Assembly (NCBI GenBank): GCA_964437425.1
Contig: CAYTGO010000012.1
Span: 1-64,000 of the forward strand
Length of the DNA: 64,000 nucleotides
Reading direction: 5' to 3'
Origin: Scalindua sp964437425
Lineage (GTDB): Bacteria; Planctomycetota; Brocadiia; Brocadiales; Scalinduaceae
The notes under the pieces were generated by a model. The model saw only the letters and a list, made by a program, of their open reading frames with translations, was not told the DNA's origin and ran no database searches. The translations under genes and the position numbers were made by a program. Each line of letters begins with the position of its first letter. Within the stretch, counting starts at the first letter, position 1. Positions 44,155-53,204 of the stretch are shown in pieces.

Positions 44155-44955
44155 ATGAACATTGAACAGAAACCGGAAATTATTAAAGCAGATAAAACAG
44201 TATATACAATTTACAAGTATGCGAAGATGGATTCTACCAATGCGTTTCTTAAACAGCACTGTTCTTCCTTGCCGGATTTTTCTGTAATATGGGCTGACGA
44301 TCAAACAGATGGAAGAGGACGTTTTACCAGAATATGGAATTCGCAGCCTGGCATGGACCTGACATTTTCTATCCTGCTGCCATTAACGTCACTGGAGCCG
44401 AAGCGAAGACAGAATATCACGCAGATTGCGGCCCTGTCAGTTGCTCAGACGCTGGAAGGTTACGGTTTGAGACCATCCGTAAAATGGCCAAATGATGTGT
44501 TGATTCAGGGAAAGAAAATATCCGGAATACTATGTGAAATTACTGAAACAGAAGAAAGGATATGCGGGATATTGGGAATAGGCATAAACGTAAACAACAC
44601 AGAAAATTTTCTTACGAGTCTTGATATTCCGGCTACTTCGCTTCGCTGCGAGTTGCACCATAAGGTTGTACGTCTAAATCTGTTGAAAAAACTACTTGAA
44701 ATTATAATTAATTGTTTTAATGTATTAGGCCAGTCTGGATTTACGCAGAACCGGAAGGAAATAAAAAAGAGACTGGCGTTTATAAATGAACAAATTGTTT
44801 TTACAGACTTGAAACAAGATTCGTATTCCGGAAAGATAATAGACCTGAACGATGACGGCACTTTGCTTTTTGAATGTGAAAAACGTGGCATTATCAGTTT
44901 GAATTCAGGAGAGATAGCGTTTCATAATTCTTACACAATGAGGGAATCATTATGA
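44155..44955 (+). CDS. birA: Biotin-protein ligase BirA (no DNA-binding domain)
   Basis: A 266-residue ligase that joins biotin to carboxylase or decarboxylase carriers. 'DQTDGRGRFTRIWNS' holds the biotinyl-AMP loop and SVKWPNDVLIQGKKISG the catalytic Lys region. It begins with the catalytic domain, so it lacks the repressor helix-turn-helix. Its stop overlaps the next start (ATGA), linking it to the biotin-dependent pump below, its likely substrate. Confidence 0.94.
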   Translation: MNIEQKPEIIKADKTVYTIYKYAKMDSTNAFLKQHCSSLPDFSVIWADDQTDGRGRFTRIWNSQPGMDLTFSILLPLTSLEPKRRQNITQIAALSVAQTLEGYGLRPSVKWPNDVLIQGKKISGILCEITETEERICGILGIGINVNNTENFLTSLDIPATSLRCELHHKVVRLNLLKKLLEIIINCFNVLGQSGFTQNRKEIKKRLAFINEQIVFTDLKQDSYSGKIIDLNDDGTLLFECEKRGIISLNSGEIAFHNSYTMRESL

Positions 44956-45203
44956 TCGGCAATGCAATTATGCTAATGTTCGTTGGTATGGGAATAGTAT
45001 TTATTTTCCTTGTACTTCTGAATATCGCTATGTCGGTACTCGAGCGTCTTACCAAAGAACATACACGCAAAGAGGAGTCTGACCTTGCCGAAGCAGAGCT
45101 CGCTCGCAAAAGAAAGAAAAACAAGAAACACAGAGTTTCCGGAGACTCTGGCGTACAGACAGCAGTTATTTCTGCAGCCGTTCATGCTTATAGAAATGCT
45201 TAA
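44952..45203 (+). CDS. oadG: Na+-pump decarboxylase gamma subunit (OadG-like)
   Basis: An 83-residue protein with one N-terminal membrane helix (about residues 5-26, 'MLMFVGMGIVFIFLVLLN') and a charged tail ending in a 'AVISAAVHAYR' segment, as OadG gamma subunits have. The gamma subunit holds the alpha and beta subunits together. The ATG overlaps the birA stop, and oadA follows. Confidence 0.85.
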   Translation: MIGNAIMLMFVGMGIVFIFLVLLNIAMSVLERLTKEHTRKEESDLAEAELARKRKKNKKHRVSGDSGVQTAVISAAVHAYRNA

Positions 45204-45292
45204 ATGAAACTTGGGATATTCTATCCTGTAATATAAATATTTTTAAAATCAGTTATTTGGAATATATGTAATTTATCGAAAGGGTGGTTATT

Positions 45293-47071
45293 GTGAAAAA
45301 AGTTAGATTCATGGACACTTCATTCAGAGACGGATTTCAGTCTGTTTATGGTGCACGTGTACTTACACAGGACTTTATGCCTGCAGTAGAAGCATCTGCT
45401 GAAGCAGGAATTTTGCACATGGAAGCCGGTGGCGGAGCACGGTTCCAATCTCTTTTCTTCTACTGTAACGAATCGGCATTTCATATGATGGACACTTTTA
45501 GAAAGTTTGCCGGTCCTGATGCTGATCTACAGACCCTTGCCAGGGGCATAAACGTAGTTGCGCTGTCTCAGGCTCCTAAAGATATTATAAATCTACATGC
45601 CGTTCTCTTTAAGAAACATGGCATGACTACTATCCGCAACTTTGATGCTCTCAATGACATACAAAACCTTGAATATTCCGGTAAGTGCATAACGGATGCA
45701 GGCCTTCACCATCAAGTATGTATCACACTTATGGATTTACCTGAAGAGTGCGAAGAAGCACACACGTCTGCGTTCTATCTTCAACGCTTGAGAACCATCC
45801 TGGAATCAGGACTTCCTTTTGATTCGGTTTGTTTTAAGGATGCAAGCGGGACTGCCAACCCTCAAAAGGTGTATGAAACGTTTAAGGGTGCAAGAGAAAT
45901 CCTTGGAGACGATGCGTTGATTTGGTACCACACTCATGATACAGCAGGTGTAAGTGTGGCATGTAATCTGGCAGCTATTGAAGGTGGATCAACAAAAGAC
46001 AATAACCTTGGTATTGACCTTGCAAAGAGTCCTGTATGCGGCGGAACGTGTCAGCCTGATATCATTTCCATGTGGCATGCACTTAAGGGCAAGAAGTGGA
46101 CAATTGATGTAGACATCATGAAAATTGTAGAAGCAGAAAAGGTATTTGAAGAGTGCATGAAGGATTATTTTATACCAATTGAGGCGAAACAGGTATCTCC
46201 TATCATCCCTCTTTCCCCTATGCCGGGTGGCGCGTTGACAGCAAACACTATGATGATGCGTGATACAGGTACACTGCATCTGTATCCGGAAGTAATAAGA
46301 GAGATGACTGAAGTTGTTAAAAAAGGTGGATTTGCCACATCAGTTACTCCGGTATCTCAGTTCTACTTCCAGCAGGCATATGCTAATGTAACTCAAGGCA
46401 AATGGAAAAAAATTACAGAAGGCTATGGGAATATGGTACTTGGATATTTCGGACGTACACCATCCAGACCAGACCCGGAGATTGTTAAACTTGCAGAAAA
46501 ACAGTTAGGCAAGAAGCCTTTTGACGGTCATCCACTGGAAATCCTAGAACCAGGAATCCCACAAGCGACTAAAACACTTCAAGAAAACAATTTAGATGTA
46601 ACTGATGAAAACATTTTTATTGCATACGCATGCGGTGAAAAGGGAATTAGCTTCTTGAAGGGAAACATGAAAGAAAATATAAGAAAGATTACTACTGAAG
46701 CTGAAGCGGAGGTCGCAGCCCCTGCTAAAGCCAAAGGAACGGGTGAACCGGGTAATTACACCGTTACTGTTGATGGAAAGGCATTTAATGTCACTGTTGC
46801 AGAAGGTACCGGTGCCGTTCAGACAATTGCACCAGCCGCACCAGTAGTAGGAATCAAAGGAGAGCCTATCGTAGCCAGCATGCCGGGTTCAGTTACACGC
46901 ATCGAAGCTGGTCCTGGTGATACTGTAAAGGCAGGAGAGGAAATTCTTGTTCTTGAAGCCATGAAAATGGAATCTCCAGTCAAAGCTCCTAAGGATTGCA
47001 AAATTATTGCAATTGAAGTAGCTGTAGGTGATAATGTGAAAAACGGTGACACACTCGCAATGATTGAGTAA
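45293..47071 (+). CDS. oadA: Oxaloacetate decarboxylase alpha / carboxyltransferase with biotin domain
   Basis: A 592-residue protein. Residues 1-300 are the carboxyltransferase barrel: DTSFRDGFQS, CFKDASG (carboxylated Lys) and YHTHDTAG (metal-binding His-x-His). A 'PMPGGALTANT' region and a C-terminal biotinyl domain with EAMKME (biotin on Lys558) follow. It moves CO2 from a keto acid to biotin; the beta subunit then releases it and pumps Na+. GTG 45293 is preferred over GTG 45284 since AGGGTGG is better spaced. The substrate could be oxaloacetate or a related acid. Confidence 0.94.
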   Translation: MKKVRFMDTSFRDGFQSVYGARVLTQDFMPAVEASAEAGILHMEAGGGARFQSLFFYCNESAFHMMDTFRKFAGPDADLQTLARGINVVALSQAPKDIINLHAVLFKKHGMTTIRNFDALNDIQNLEYSGKCITDAGLHHQVCITLMDLPEECEEAHTSAFYLQRLRTILESGLPFDSVCFKDASGTANPQKVYETFKGAREILGDDALIWYHTHDTAGVSVACNLAAIEGGSTKDNNLGIDLAKSPVCGGTCQPDIISMWHALKGKKWTIDVDIMKIVEAEKVFEECMKDYFIPIEAKQVSPIIPLSPMPGGALTANTMMMRDTGTLHLYPEVIREMTEVVKKGGFATSVTPVSQFYFQQAYANVTQGKWKKITEGYGNMVLGYFGRTPSRPDPEIVKLAEKQLGKKPFDGHPLEILEPGIPQATKTLQENNLDVTDENIFIAYACGEKGISFLKGNMKENIRKITTEAEAEVAAPAKAKGTGEPGNYTVTVDGKAFNVTVAEGTGAVQTIAPAAPVVGIKGEPIVASMPGSVTRIEAGPGDTVKAGEEILVLEAMKMESPVKAPKDCKIIAIEVAVGDNVKNGDTLAMIE

Positions 47072-47090
47072 GCTAATAATATATATTAAA

Positions 47091-48656
47091 ATGAACAAAA
47101 GACATTTAAATACAATCTGTTATTTACTTTTTGCAATTTTTGTACTTTCATACAGTATAAATGCAGAGGAGTATTCCACTACTTCCAGTAATACTGTGAC
47201 GGTAAAAGTCCCTGCAGATTGTACACTCATAAAAGTATCGATTAAGAATGGTGCAGAGCTTAAGATAGGCGACAAAGTCAGTGAAGGTGATTTTATTGCT
47301 CTTATTGTTGACAAAGACCATAACAAGATCACTGTAACTTCAGGTGTTACCGGTAAGATTACAGACATTAACAAGGCCATTTATAAGAAGTTTACCCCGT
47401 TACCTGCGGGCACTGATCTCCTTAAAATTGAAGTACAGAGTATTGTAGTTCATTCAACTGAGACCACAAAAGTCGAGGACAAACTATCATTTTCAACTGT
47501 TTTCAGTAATTTGCTGAGAAGTACCGGTCTGTATGCACTGATATATGATAATGCTGCTAATTGGACTGAGGGTGTAGGCAAACTGCTCATGATCAGTGTT
47601 GGGCTACTTCTTGTCTATCTCGGCATTTCCAGAGGATTTGAACCACTACTCTTAATCCCTATCGGCATGGGTGCAGTGCTTTCTAATATCCCTCTTGCAT
47701 TCATTAATGATGATGGAGGAATCATAAAATACATCTATGATGCCGGTATTAAAACCGGTATTTTTCCTCTAATAATCTTTATGGGTGTCGGCGCCATGAC
47801 TGATTTTGGCCCATTACTTGCCAATCCTCGTACAACTTTACTCGGAGCGGCAGCTCAGTTCGGTATCTTTTCAACTCTGATTGGAGCCATACTACTGACC
47901 AAGCTTGTTCCAGGCATTGACTTCTCCCTGAAGGACGCTTCATCTATTGCCATAATCGGAGGTGCTGACGGACCAACATCAATCTTTCTTGCATCTAAAC
48001 TGAGCCCCAGACTGCTTGGATCCATTGCTGTAGCCGCATATTCTTATATGGCGCTGGTCCCAATAATTCAGCCCCCTATCATGAAGCTGTTGACTACCAA
48101 AAGTGAACGCAAGATCAAGATGACACAACTTCGCTATGTTTCTCATCGGGAGAAAATAATCTTCCCGATTGTTGTGATCATACTGTGTGCTCTGCTGATA
48201 CCTTCTGCGGCACCGCTTATCGGCTTCCTTATGTTCGGAAACCTTATGCGTGAATCACTGGTTGTAAAGCGCTTGAGTGATACTACACAGAACGCACTCA
48301 TCAATATAGTAACTATTTTCCTTGGGCTTGGAGTGGGAAGCAAATTGTCTGCTGACAAGTTCCTGAATCTTGAAACACTGGGTATTATTGTGCTCGGCCT
48401 GTTTGCTTTCTCACTTGGAACAGCTGCTGGTGTGATAATGGCGAAAATCATGAATATGTTCTCATCCAAGAAAATTAATCCCCTGATCGGATCAGCTGGT
48501 GTTTCGGCTGTTCCAATGGCAGCAAGGGTTTCTAACAAGGTAGGACTGGATGAAGACCCCCACAATTTCCTTCTTATGCATGCAATGGGTCCAAACGTGG
48601 CTGGTGTAATCGGTTCTGCAGTTGCGGCCGGTATTCTCCTTGCAGTCTTTATGTAA
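47091..48656 (+). CDS. oadB: Na+-pump decarboxylase beta subunit with extra N-terminal biotinyl-like domain
   Basis: A 521-residue protein. Residues about 140-521 are a full OadB-type pump with many membrane segments, 'GGADGPTSIF' and the 'GSAGVSAVPMAARV' region used for Na+ and carboxybiotin handling. Unlike usual 375-435-residue beta subunits it has an N-terminal signal-like helix (residues 8-25) and a biotinyl/lipoyl-like beta-barrel (about residues 35-115). That barrel lacks the AMKM motif. The start was moved from an in-frame TTG at 47064 to ATG 47091. Confidence 0.9.
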   Translation: MNKRHLNTICYLLFAIFVLSYSINAEEYSTTSSNTVTVKVPADCTLIKVSIKNGAELKIGDKVSEGDFIALIVDKDHNKITVTSGVTGKITDINKAIYKKFTPLPAGTDLLKIEVQSIVVHSTETTKVEDKLSFSTVFSNLLRSTGLYALIYDNAANWTEGVGKLLMISVGLLLVYLGISRGFEPLLLIPIGMGAVLSNIPLAFINDDGGIIKYIYDAGIKTGIFPLIIFMGVGAMTDFGPLLANPRTTLLGAAAQFGIFSTLIGAILLTKLVPGIDFSLKDASSIAIIGGADGPTSIFLASKLSPRLLGSIAVAAYSYMALVPIIQPPIMKLLTTKSERKIKMTQLRYVSHREKIIFPIVVIILCALLIPSAAPLIGFLMFGNLMRESLVVKRLSDTTQNALINIVTIFLGLGVGSKLSADKFLNLETLGIIVLGLFAFSLGTAAGVIMAKIMNMFSSKKINPLIGSAGVSAVPMAARVSNKVGLDEDPHNFLLMHAMGPNVAGVIGSAVAAGILLAVFM

Positions 48657-48658
48657 GA

Positions 48659-49150
48659 CTACTCTTTCTTCTTGTACTTCTCGTGACAATCATCGCAGGT
48701 TTTCTGCAATTTCTCATACTCAATATTCATCTTGACCATCTCTCTCGATTCGCACGCCTCCACTACTGCAAGTGACTGGAAGTGAAAAGCGGTATCTAAC
48801 AATACGAAATCCTTTGGCAGCTCCACTTTTCTCATACCGGTAAAGATCAACGGCGAAGTATTCTTTAACATCAAAGCATATTTACTTATATCGTCCCAAT
48901 TTTGTATTTCAATCGCCTCTGCCAGTGCATCATCATATTCATCTAAAGATTTCATATGCATCCTGAATTTAGATACACTTTCATAAATCGAACTCTTCTC
49001 ATCATCATAAACCAACATTTCCATCTCATCTTCATTTAAATCCAGACCCTCATCTGAAATCTCAACATGGCTTACAAACTGCTCTCTGGAGAAATAAAAA
49101 AGCGGTATCAGTATTATTATTAACGGCACGATGAGCCAATGGGCTTTCAT
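48659..49150 (-). CDS. Membrane-anchored c-type cytochrome, cytochrome c'-like
   Basis: A 163-residue protein with an N-terminal membrane anchor (about residues 5-20), a helical acidic body and a heme-binding CDDCH at residues 152-156 near the C-terminus, followed by EKYKK. A C-terminal CxxCH after a helical bundle is the layout of cytochrome c' and relatives, which bind small gases or carry electrons. Its stop lies just 2 bases from the stop of oadB on the other strand. Next upstream on its strand is the dCache sensor gene. Confidence 0.8.
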   Translation of the reverse strand: MKAHWLIVPLIIILIPLFYFSREQFVSHVEISDEGLDLNEDEMEMLVYDDEKSSIYESVSKFRMHMKSLDEYDDALAEAIEIQNWDDISKYALMLKNTSPLIFTGMRKVELPKDFVLLDTAFHFQSLAVVEACESREMVKMNIEYEKLQKTCDDCHEKYKKKE

Positions 49151-49179
49151 ATTATTCCCAATCTTTTTTTAAATGAATA

Positions 49180-50733
49180 TTATGCTCTATTATAGTTACT
49201 CAATTTTTTGATAATTTCACCAAAATCAGGTGCATAATCGTATTCATCAGTATACATCAAGTTAAAGCCTCTTCCTCCCCACTGTGTCCACACCTTATCA
49301 TTTTCGTAATCAAAAACAACGTCTACTTTTTGACTGTTCTTCTTTAGAAGCACCTTGATTTGTGACAATTCTACTTCATTGGCAATAAGCTTGTGAATTA
49401 TATTTTTAAAACTGGCATCATGAGTAGCAACAACGCCAATCTGTAATAGTGACTTCTCACACGGAAGGATGTCATATCTGTTTATACTTTTCATAACACT
49501 CTCTACAAAATCCGTATAGTTGTCTCTTAATAATAACCTGGTCATAAATCCAATGTTCTTGTACGAACCATCAGTCGGTGTAATATGAAGTAGGTAGCCA
49601 AATTTACCAGGATAACTGATAGTCATAGCCGTACACGTAGCAACTCCTTCAGTGTATAACAACTGGCTGTTTTTGCTTTTTTGAAACTCCTTAAAATCAA
49701 CCTTTATACCGTTCTTATTAACCGCCCCATCCTGCCCAAACAATTTTCTCTTACCATTCTGATATGAATAGTCTGCCAGATAATCAGTTACTTTTGTAAA
49801 AAGCTCCTTTTCTCTACCTCGATATATTTCAGTAATAACTTCATCTTCATCTATTTCTGCTATAATAATCCATTCCGTCCCTTCATAATTAAATTGATCG
49901 TAAGAACTGAAAACCCTCTTATTGCGGTAATCTTCGATAATTTTATTCCCTCTTTTTTCCAGTAATGCGCTCCTTACCGCATCTGTATCAATCTTTTTAG
50001 ATATTATAGTATTATCATCGATAAATCTTGATTGTGTTATCATTAACTGCTTCTGATTTACTAAATAAACCTCACCTGTTCTACCCAGGTCTCTCCGGTC
50101 AGTTAAGATACTGTTAATATCGTTTATCGGCAATTGTAGAACAAAATATCCCAGTACTTTATCACCTTCTATCACTGAAGAGATAAAAAAAGAAGCCGGC
50201 TCATCAGAAACAGAATAATACTCATAATCAACAAACTCAGTCTCTCTAACCTTAGTTTTCCTTATTTTCTCATACAATGCAACTCCATCAAAGCGATCCT
50301 CATGTATATTTCCCAGAAAATCATCTTCCTTTTTGACAGTAAAGAAAATATCTCCCTTGCTGTCTATAAACAGAATATCATAGAATTTATCCAACTCAGT
50401 TACAAATAACCTGCTGATTGACTCCTCCAGTAAAGCGTATTCAATACCGTTATATCTCTGGTTTCTATAAAGACGATGTAGTTTTGTAAAATAATTCTTG
50501 ATATCATTGTTTTGACATATTTGTACTCCTTTAGCTTTCTGCTGGTCCAGGTAATGCGTTACTTTTGCTTTTTTTTCATCCCTGATACTCTCTAATTTTG
50601 AAAATGTCGCCTTCTTCGGATTATAATTAAAATATATATCATTAAAATTTATAAACAGATATACGCCAAATATAAGCAAAATAGAAGGTACACCAATAAT
50701 CAATTTTTTCCTGGTAAAATAATTGCGTTTCAT
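49180..50733 (-). CDS. dCache-type sensor with C-terminal CheD-like domain
   Basis: A 517-residue protein with one membrane helix (about residues 11-29). Residues 45-300 look like a double-Cache sensor domain ('FYDILFIDSKGDIFFTVK', LGRTGEVYLVNQ, EWIIIAEID). Residues about 340-500 resemble the chemotaxis deamidase CheD: TEGVATC then YLLHITP places Thr361, Cys367 and His383 with spacings 6 and 16, near Thr21/Cys27/His44 of Thermotoga CheD (6 and 17). No second membrane span is seen, so both domains may lie outside the cytoplasm. There is no kinase or MCP signalling domain. The CheD call is my reading and needs testing. Confidence 0.6.
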   Translation of the reverse strand: MKRNYFTRKKLIIGVPSILLIFGVYLFINFNDIYFNYNPKKATFSKLESIRDEKKAKVTHYLDQQKAKGVQICQNNDIKNYFTKLHRLYRNQRYNGIEYALLEESISRLFVTELDKFYDILFIDSKGDIFFTVKKEDDFLGNIHEDRFDGVALYEKIRKTKVRETEFVDYEYYSVSDEPASFFISSVIEGDKVLGYFVLQLPINDINSILTDRRDLGRTGEVYLVNQKQLMITQSRFIDDNTIISKKIDTDAVRSALLEKRGNKIIEDYRNKRVFSSYDQFNYEGTEWIIIAEIDEDEVITEIYRGREKELFTKVTDYLADYSYQNGKRKLFGQDGAVNKNGIKVDFKEFQKSKNSQLLYTEGVATCTAMTISYPGKFGYLLHITPTDGSYKNIGFMTRLLLRDNYTDFVESVMKSINRYDILPCEKSLLQIGVVATHDASFKNIIHKLIANEVELSQIKVLLKKNSQKVDVVFDYENDKVWTQWGGRGFNLMYTDEYDYAPDFGEIIKKLSNYNRA

Positions 50734-50939
50734 AAATACTCCACATCTAATAAATTTTGTAAAATCAATTCATAATAATATTATACAAATTATTCCGATC
50801 ACATCTAACTTATATTTAAGGTTCCATGTAGAAATTTAAAGAAAATACTTATCTTGACGCAGATTGATAGACATGATGTGACTGGTTACAAGTGCAAAAG
50901 ATCTACATGGGAATGAGCTAAAATGACGTATATGAATAC

Positions 50940-51707
50940 TTAATTACTTTTTCCCGGGCTCTTACTATCAGTAATAATGCTCAATGCTTTAATAATGTCT
51001 GCAGGCTCCATACGCTTTTTGTAATCAGTTTTCGCAAATGCTGCCTGTATAATTCCTTCTTGATCTATAACAAATGTACCCGGTATAGGCAGACCAAGAC
51101 GATCTTTGCCATTATAATCAGTGATATCAAAGTTGAATCTATCCTTATACAATTCATGCAATTCCTGTGGAACATCAAAATATAGATTATATGCCTTCAT
51201 CACGCTGTCATCAAGATCACTTAAAACCTCAAATGTATATTCCGAGTTATCAAATTGTTCTTTTGACTTATCAGTTTTTTGGGGTGTAACAGCAATCAGA
51301 GAAGCATTATATTTTTCAAAATATGGCAGGCTATTTTGAAGCGCATTCAATTCTATATTGCAGAATAGGCACCAGGCACCTCTATAGAAAGCCAAAACTA
51401 CCGGCCCCCCGACTAAACATTCAGATAGTTTTACTTTTTCTCCAAAAGCATTAGATAGTTGAAAATCAGGGGCATTCATTCCAACTTTCAAGCCGGGTTC
51501 AGGCATTGCCAACTCTAAATTCCTGGCAGCATTCATCATGATAGACTTCCCTTCATCATCAATTTTACTGCCGCTACGCTTGTCCATGAATGCCTTTACT
51601 CCATCGCGGAAGCTCGGAGGCGTATCCTCCGTTACCTTAGTTGTAGAAATACAACCTGTAAATAGAGCCAGAAACAAAACTACTATCGACACAAATATTC
51701 TATTCAT
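50940..51707 (-). CDS. Peroxiredoxin-like lipoprotein (AhpC/TSA fold)
   Basis: A 255-residue lipoprotein: a signal peptide with lipobox LFTGC (Cys19), then a thioredoxin-fold domain with 'MNAPDFQLSNAFGEKV' and FYRGAWCLFCNIEL (Cys113 and Cys116 in a CxxC). It resembles the PRX-like2 group of peroxiredoxins, which reduce peroxides or disulfides, here attached to a membrane facing the periplasm. The start is ATG 51707; an in-frame TTG two codons earlier is less likely. It lies 207 bp from the sensor gene on the same strand. Confidence 0.87.
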   Translation of the reverse strand: MNRIFVSIVVLFLALFTGCISTTKVTEDTPPSFRDGVKAFMDKRSGSKIDDEGKSIMMNAARNLELAMPEPGLKVGMNAPDFQLSNAFGEKVKLSECLVGGPVVLAFYRGAWCLFCNIELNALQNSLPYFEKYNASLIAVTPQKTDKSKEQFDNSEYTFEVLSDLDDSVMKAYNLYFDVPQELHELYKDRFNFDITDYNGKDRLGLPIPGTFVIDQEGIIQAAFAKTDYKKRMEPADIIKALSIITDSKSPGKSN

Positions 51708-51874
51708 TATCAAATTCTCAATATAATAAATTTATTGTTAGTAAGATTATATGATAATCATACTAATTTTGAAGCCTTTTTGTTCCATATATTAACATAA
51801 ACTCTCAATTATGGTTGCTGCTATCCGGTACTATAGATATACTTAAGAGAACAGTAACTATTGCAAAACAGATT

Positions 51875-52273
51875 ATGTCTATATTTAATGTATCTGAAAA
51901 AAAAGAGAAAGCCCTCCTTGACAGAATGCGTGAACTGAATGTCAAAGAAGACGATCTTGAAGAGAGATTTATACGTTCCTCCGGGCCCGGAGGTCAGAAA
52001 GTAAATAAATCATCAACCTGTGTTTTCCTGCGTCACATCCCTACAGACACAAAAGTAAAATATCAAAAAGAGCGCTCGCAGGCTCTTAACCGTTTTTTTG
52101 CCCGACGCACGCTTTTGGATCAAATTGAGCTTAAACTGAAGGGACATATTAAAGAAGAAACAAAGCGTATTGAAAAGATCAAGAGTCAGAAGAGGAAAAG
52201 AAGAAAACGCACAAAGGAGAAGTTATCCACCATTAAACCCAGACAATCAGGTACTGATGAAAACAAATTATAA
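51875..52273 (+). CDS. Release-factor-like GGQ protein (rescue factor type)
   Basis: A 132-residue protein with GPGGQKVNKSST (GGQ at residues 39-41), the peptidyl-tRNA hydrolysis motif of class I release factors, and a long basic tail (KSQKRKRRKR) that would reach into the ribosome. It lacks the codon-reading domains of RF1/RF2, so it is a stop-codon-independent rescue factor in the style of ArfB or the C12orf65 group. I chose ATG 51875; an in-frame TTG at 51815 is weaker. Confidence 0.88.
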   Translation: MSIFNVSEKKEKALLDRMRELNVKEDDLEERFIRSSGPGGQKVNKSSTCVFLRHIPTDTKVKYQKERSQALNRFFARRTLLDQIELKLKGHIKEETKRIEKIKSQKRKRRKRTKEKLSTIKPRQSGTDENKL

Positions 52274-52331
52274 CGCATTTCCGTTTGTGTTCGTCATGAC
52301 TGTGATTACTTTTTCACTAAACTTCATTTTA

Positions 52332-52353
52332 TGGGGAATAACTGGGGAATAAC
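52332..52353 (+). repeat. Two perfect tandem copies of an 11-bp unit
   Basis: TGGGGAATAAC occurs twice in a row, 126-147 bp upstream of the GG of the -24 element at 52479. One-turn spacing on the same DNA face would suit an enhancer-binding protein, but it may be chance. The unit recalls the TGTGGAA core seen at the other promoters. Confidence 0.5.
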
Positions 52354-52477
52354 ACCTAGAGTTACTCACATAAATTATCAATTCGATTCTCAACCTCTAA
52401 TTACAAAAACACCTATCATATTGCCCTGTTATAACTTATCTTCAACTTTGTAAAACTCCAATACACGTCTATACGTT

Positions 52478-52493
52478 TGGCATGAAGCATGCT
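52478..52493 (+). promoter_or_regulatory. Sigma-54 (-24/-12) promoter for the 52547 gene
   Basis: TGGCAT-N5-ATGCT with GG at 52479-52480 and GC at 52491-52492, ten bases between. The expected start is near 52503, about 44 bases before the ATG. Confidence 0.65.
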
Positions 52494-52546
52494 ATTACAA
52501 CTGTCAGTAAAACTAGATTCAAAACTTTTCATACAAGGAGTACGCA

Positions 52547-53152
52547 ATGGGATTCTTTAGTAAAATTATACCTGGCATGAGCAAAAGTAGTGACAAGAGA
52601 ATTGAAGGCTGTGTCCAAGCATGTGAAAACCTCTACAAGCTGAGTGTATCAATGTTTCCGGATAAGGACCCACATGAACACCTTGTAATAGTTTTATGCA
52701 CAATCTGGACTCGGTCCGGTGTCTTCAAGGAATCGGAAATTGACAAGCCCTCACAATCAAGAGAGATTGTAGCCTACACCCTGCTACCTGCATGCCTCCC
52801 CCCAGAGAATAGAGCACGTGTACTGGCGTACAAACTCATTATGGAAGAAAAAGACCTCTCATCTCGTATTAACAAAAAATATCCAGAATATTACAAGGAA
52901 TACAGTGAAACTTCAAAATCAATATGGGATGCTAAGAGGAATGGTTCACTTGAGGATTTGTACAGCCTCTATAACAAGAACAAACTACACCGAAAGATGC
53001 TGTTCAAGCAGAAAGACAATAATAAAAAGAAGAAATCATCAGAGAATCAGAACCAGACGTACGCTCAAGTCAACATCGTCTCAGAAGTGATCAGAATGAT
53101 TGGGCAAATATCTAAAACAGTGACTCAACAAAGAATGCCAATTTCGTTGTAG
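52547..53152 (+). CDS. Hypothetical protein, sigma-54-driven
   Basis: A 201-residue soluble protein that I do not recognise. It has an N-terminal 'MGFFSKIIPGM' segment, a helical body with several Trp/Cys residues, and a Lys/Asn-rich linker near residues 155-170 before a short conserved-looking helix. There is no signal or membrane span. CAAGGAG is the ribosome site. It stands alone, head to tail with no partner, and its stop faces the stop of the 53205 gene. Its -24/-12 promoter suggests it belongs to the same regulon as the flagellar and glycan genes. Confidence 0.75.
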   Translation: MGFFSKIIPGMSKSSDKRIEGCVQACENLYKLSVSMFPDKDPHEHLVIVLCTIWTRSGVFKESEIDKPSQSREIVAYTLLPACLPPENRARVLAYKLIMEEKDLSSRINKKYPEYYKEYSETSKSIWDAKRNGSLEDLYSLYNKNKLHRKMLFKQKDNNKKKKSSENQNQTYAQVNIVSEVIRMIGQISKTVTQQRMPISL

Positions 53153-53204
53153 AGATTAAATATAAAAAGGCACATTTATATTATAAACGCGAATACTAAT
53201 CATC

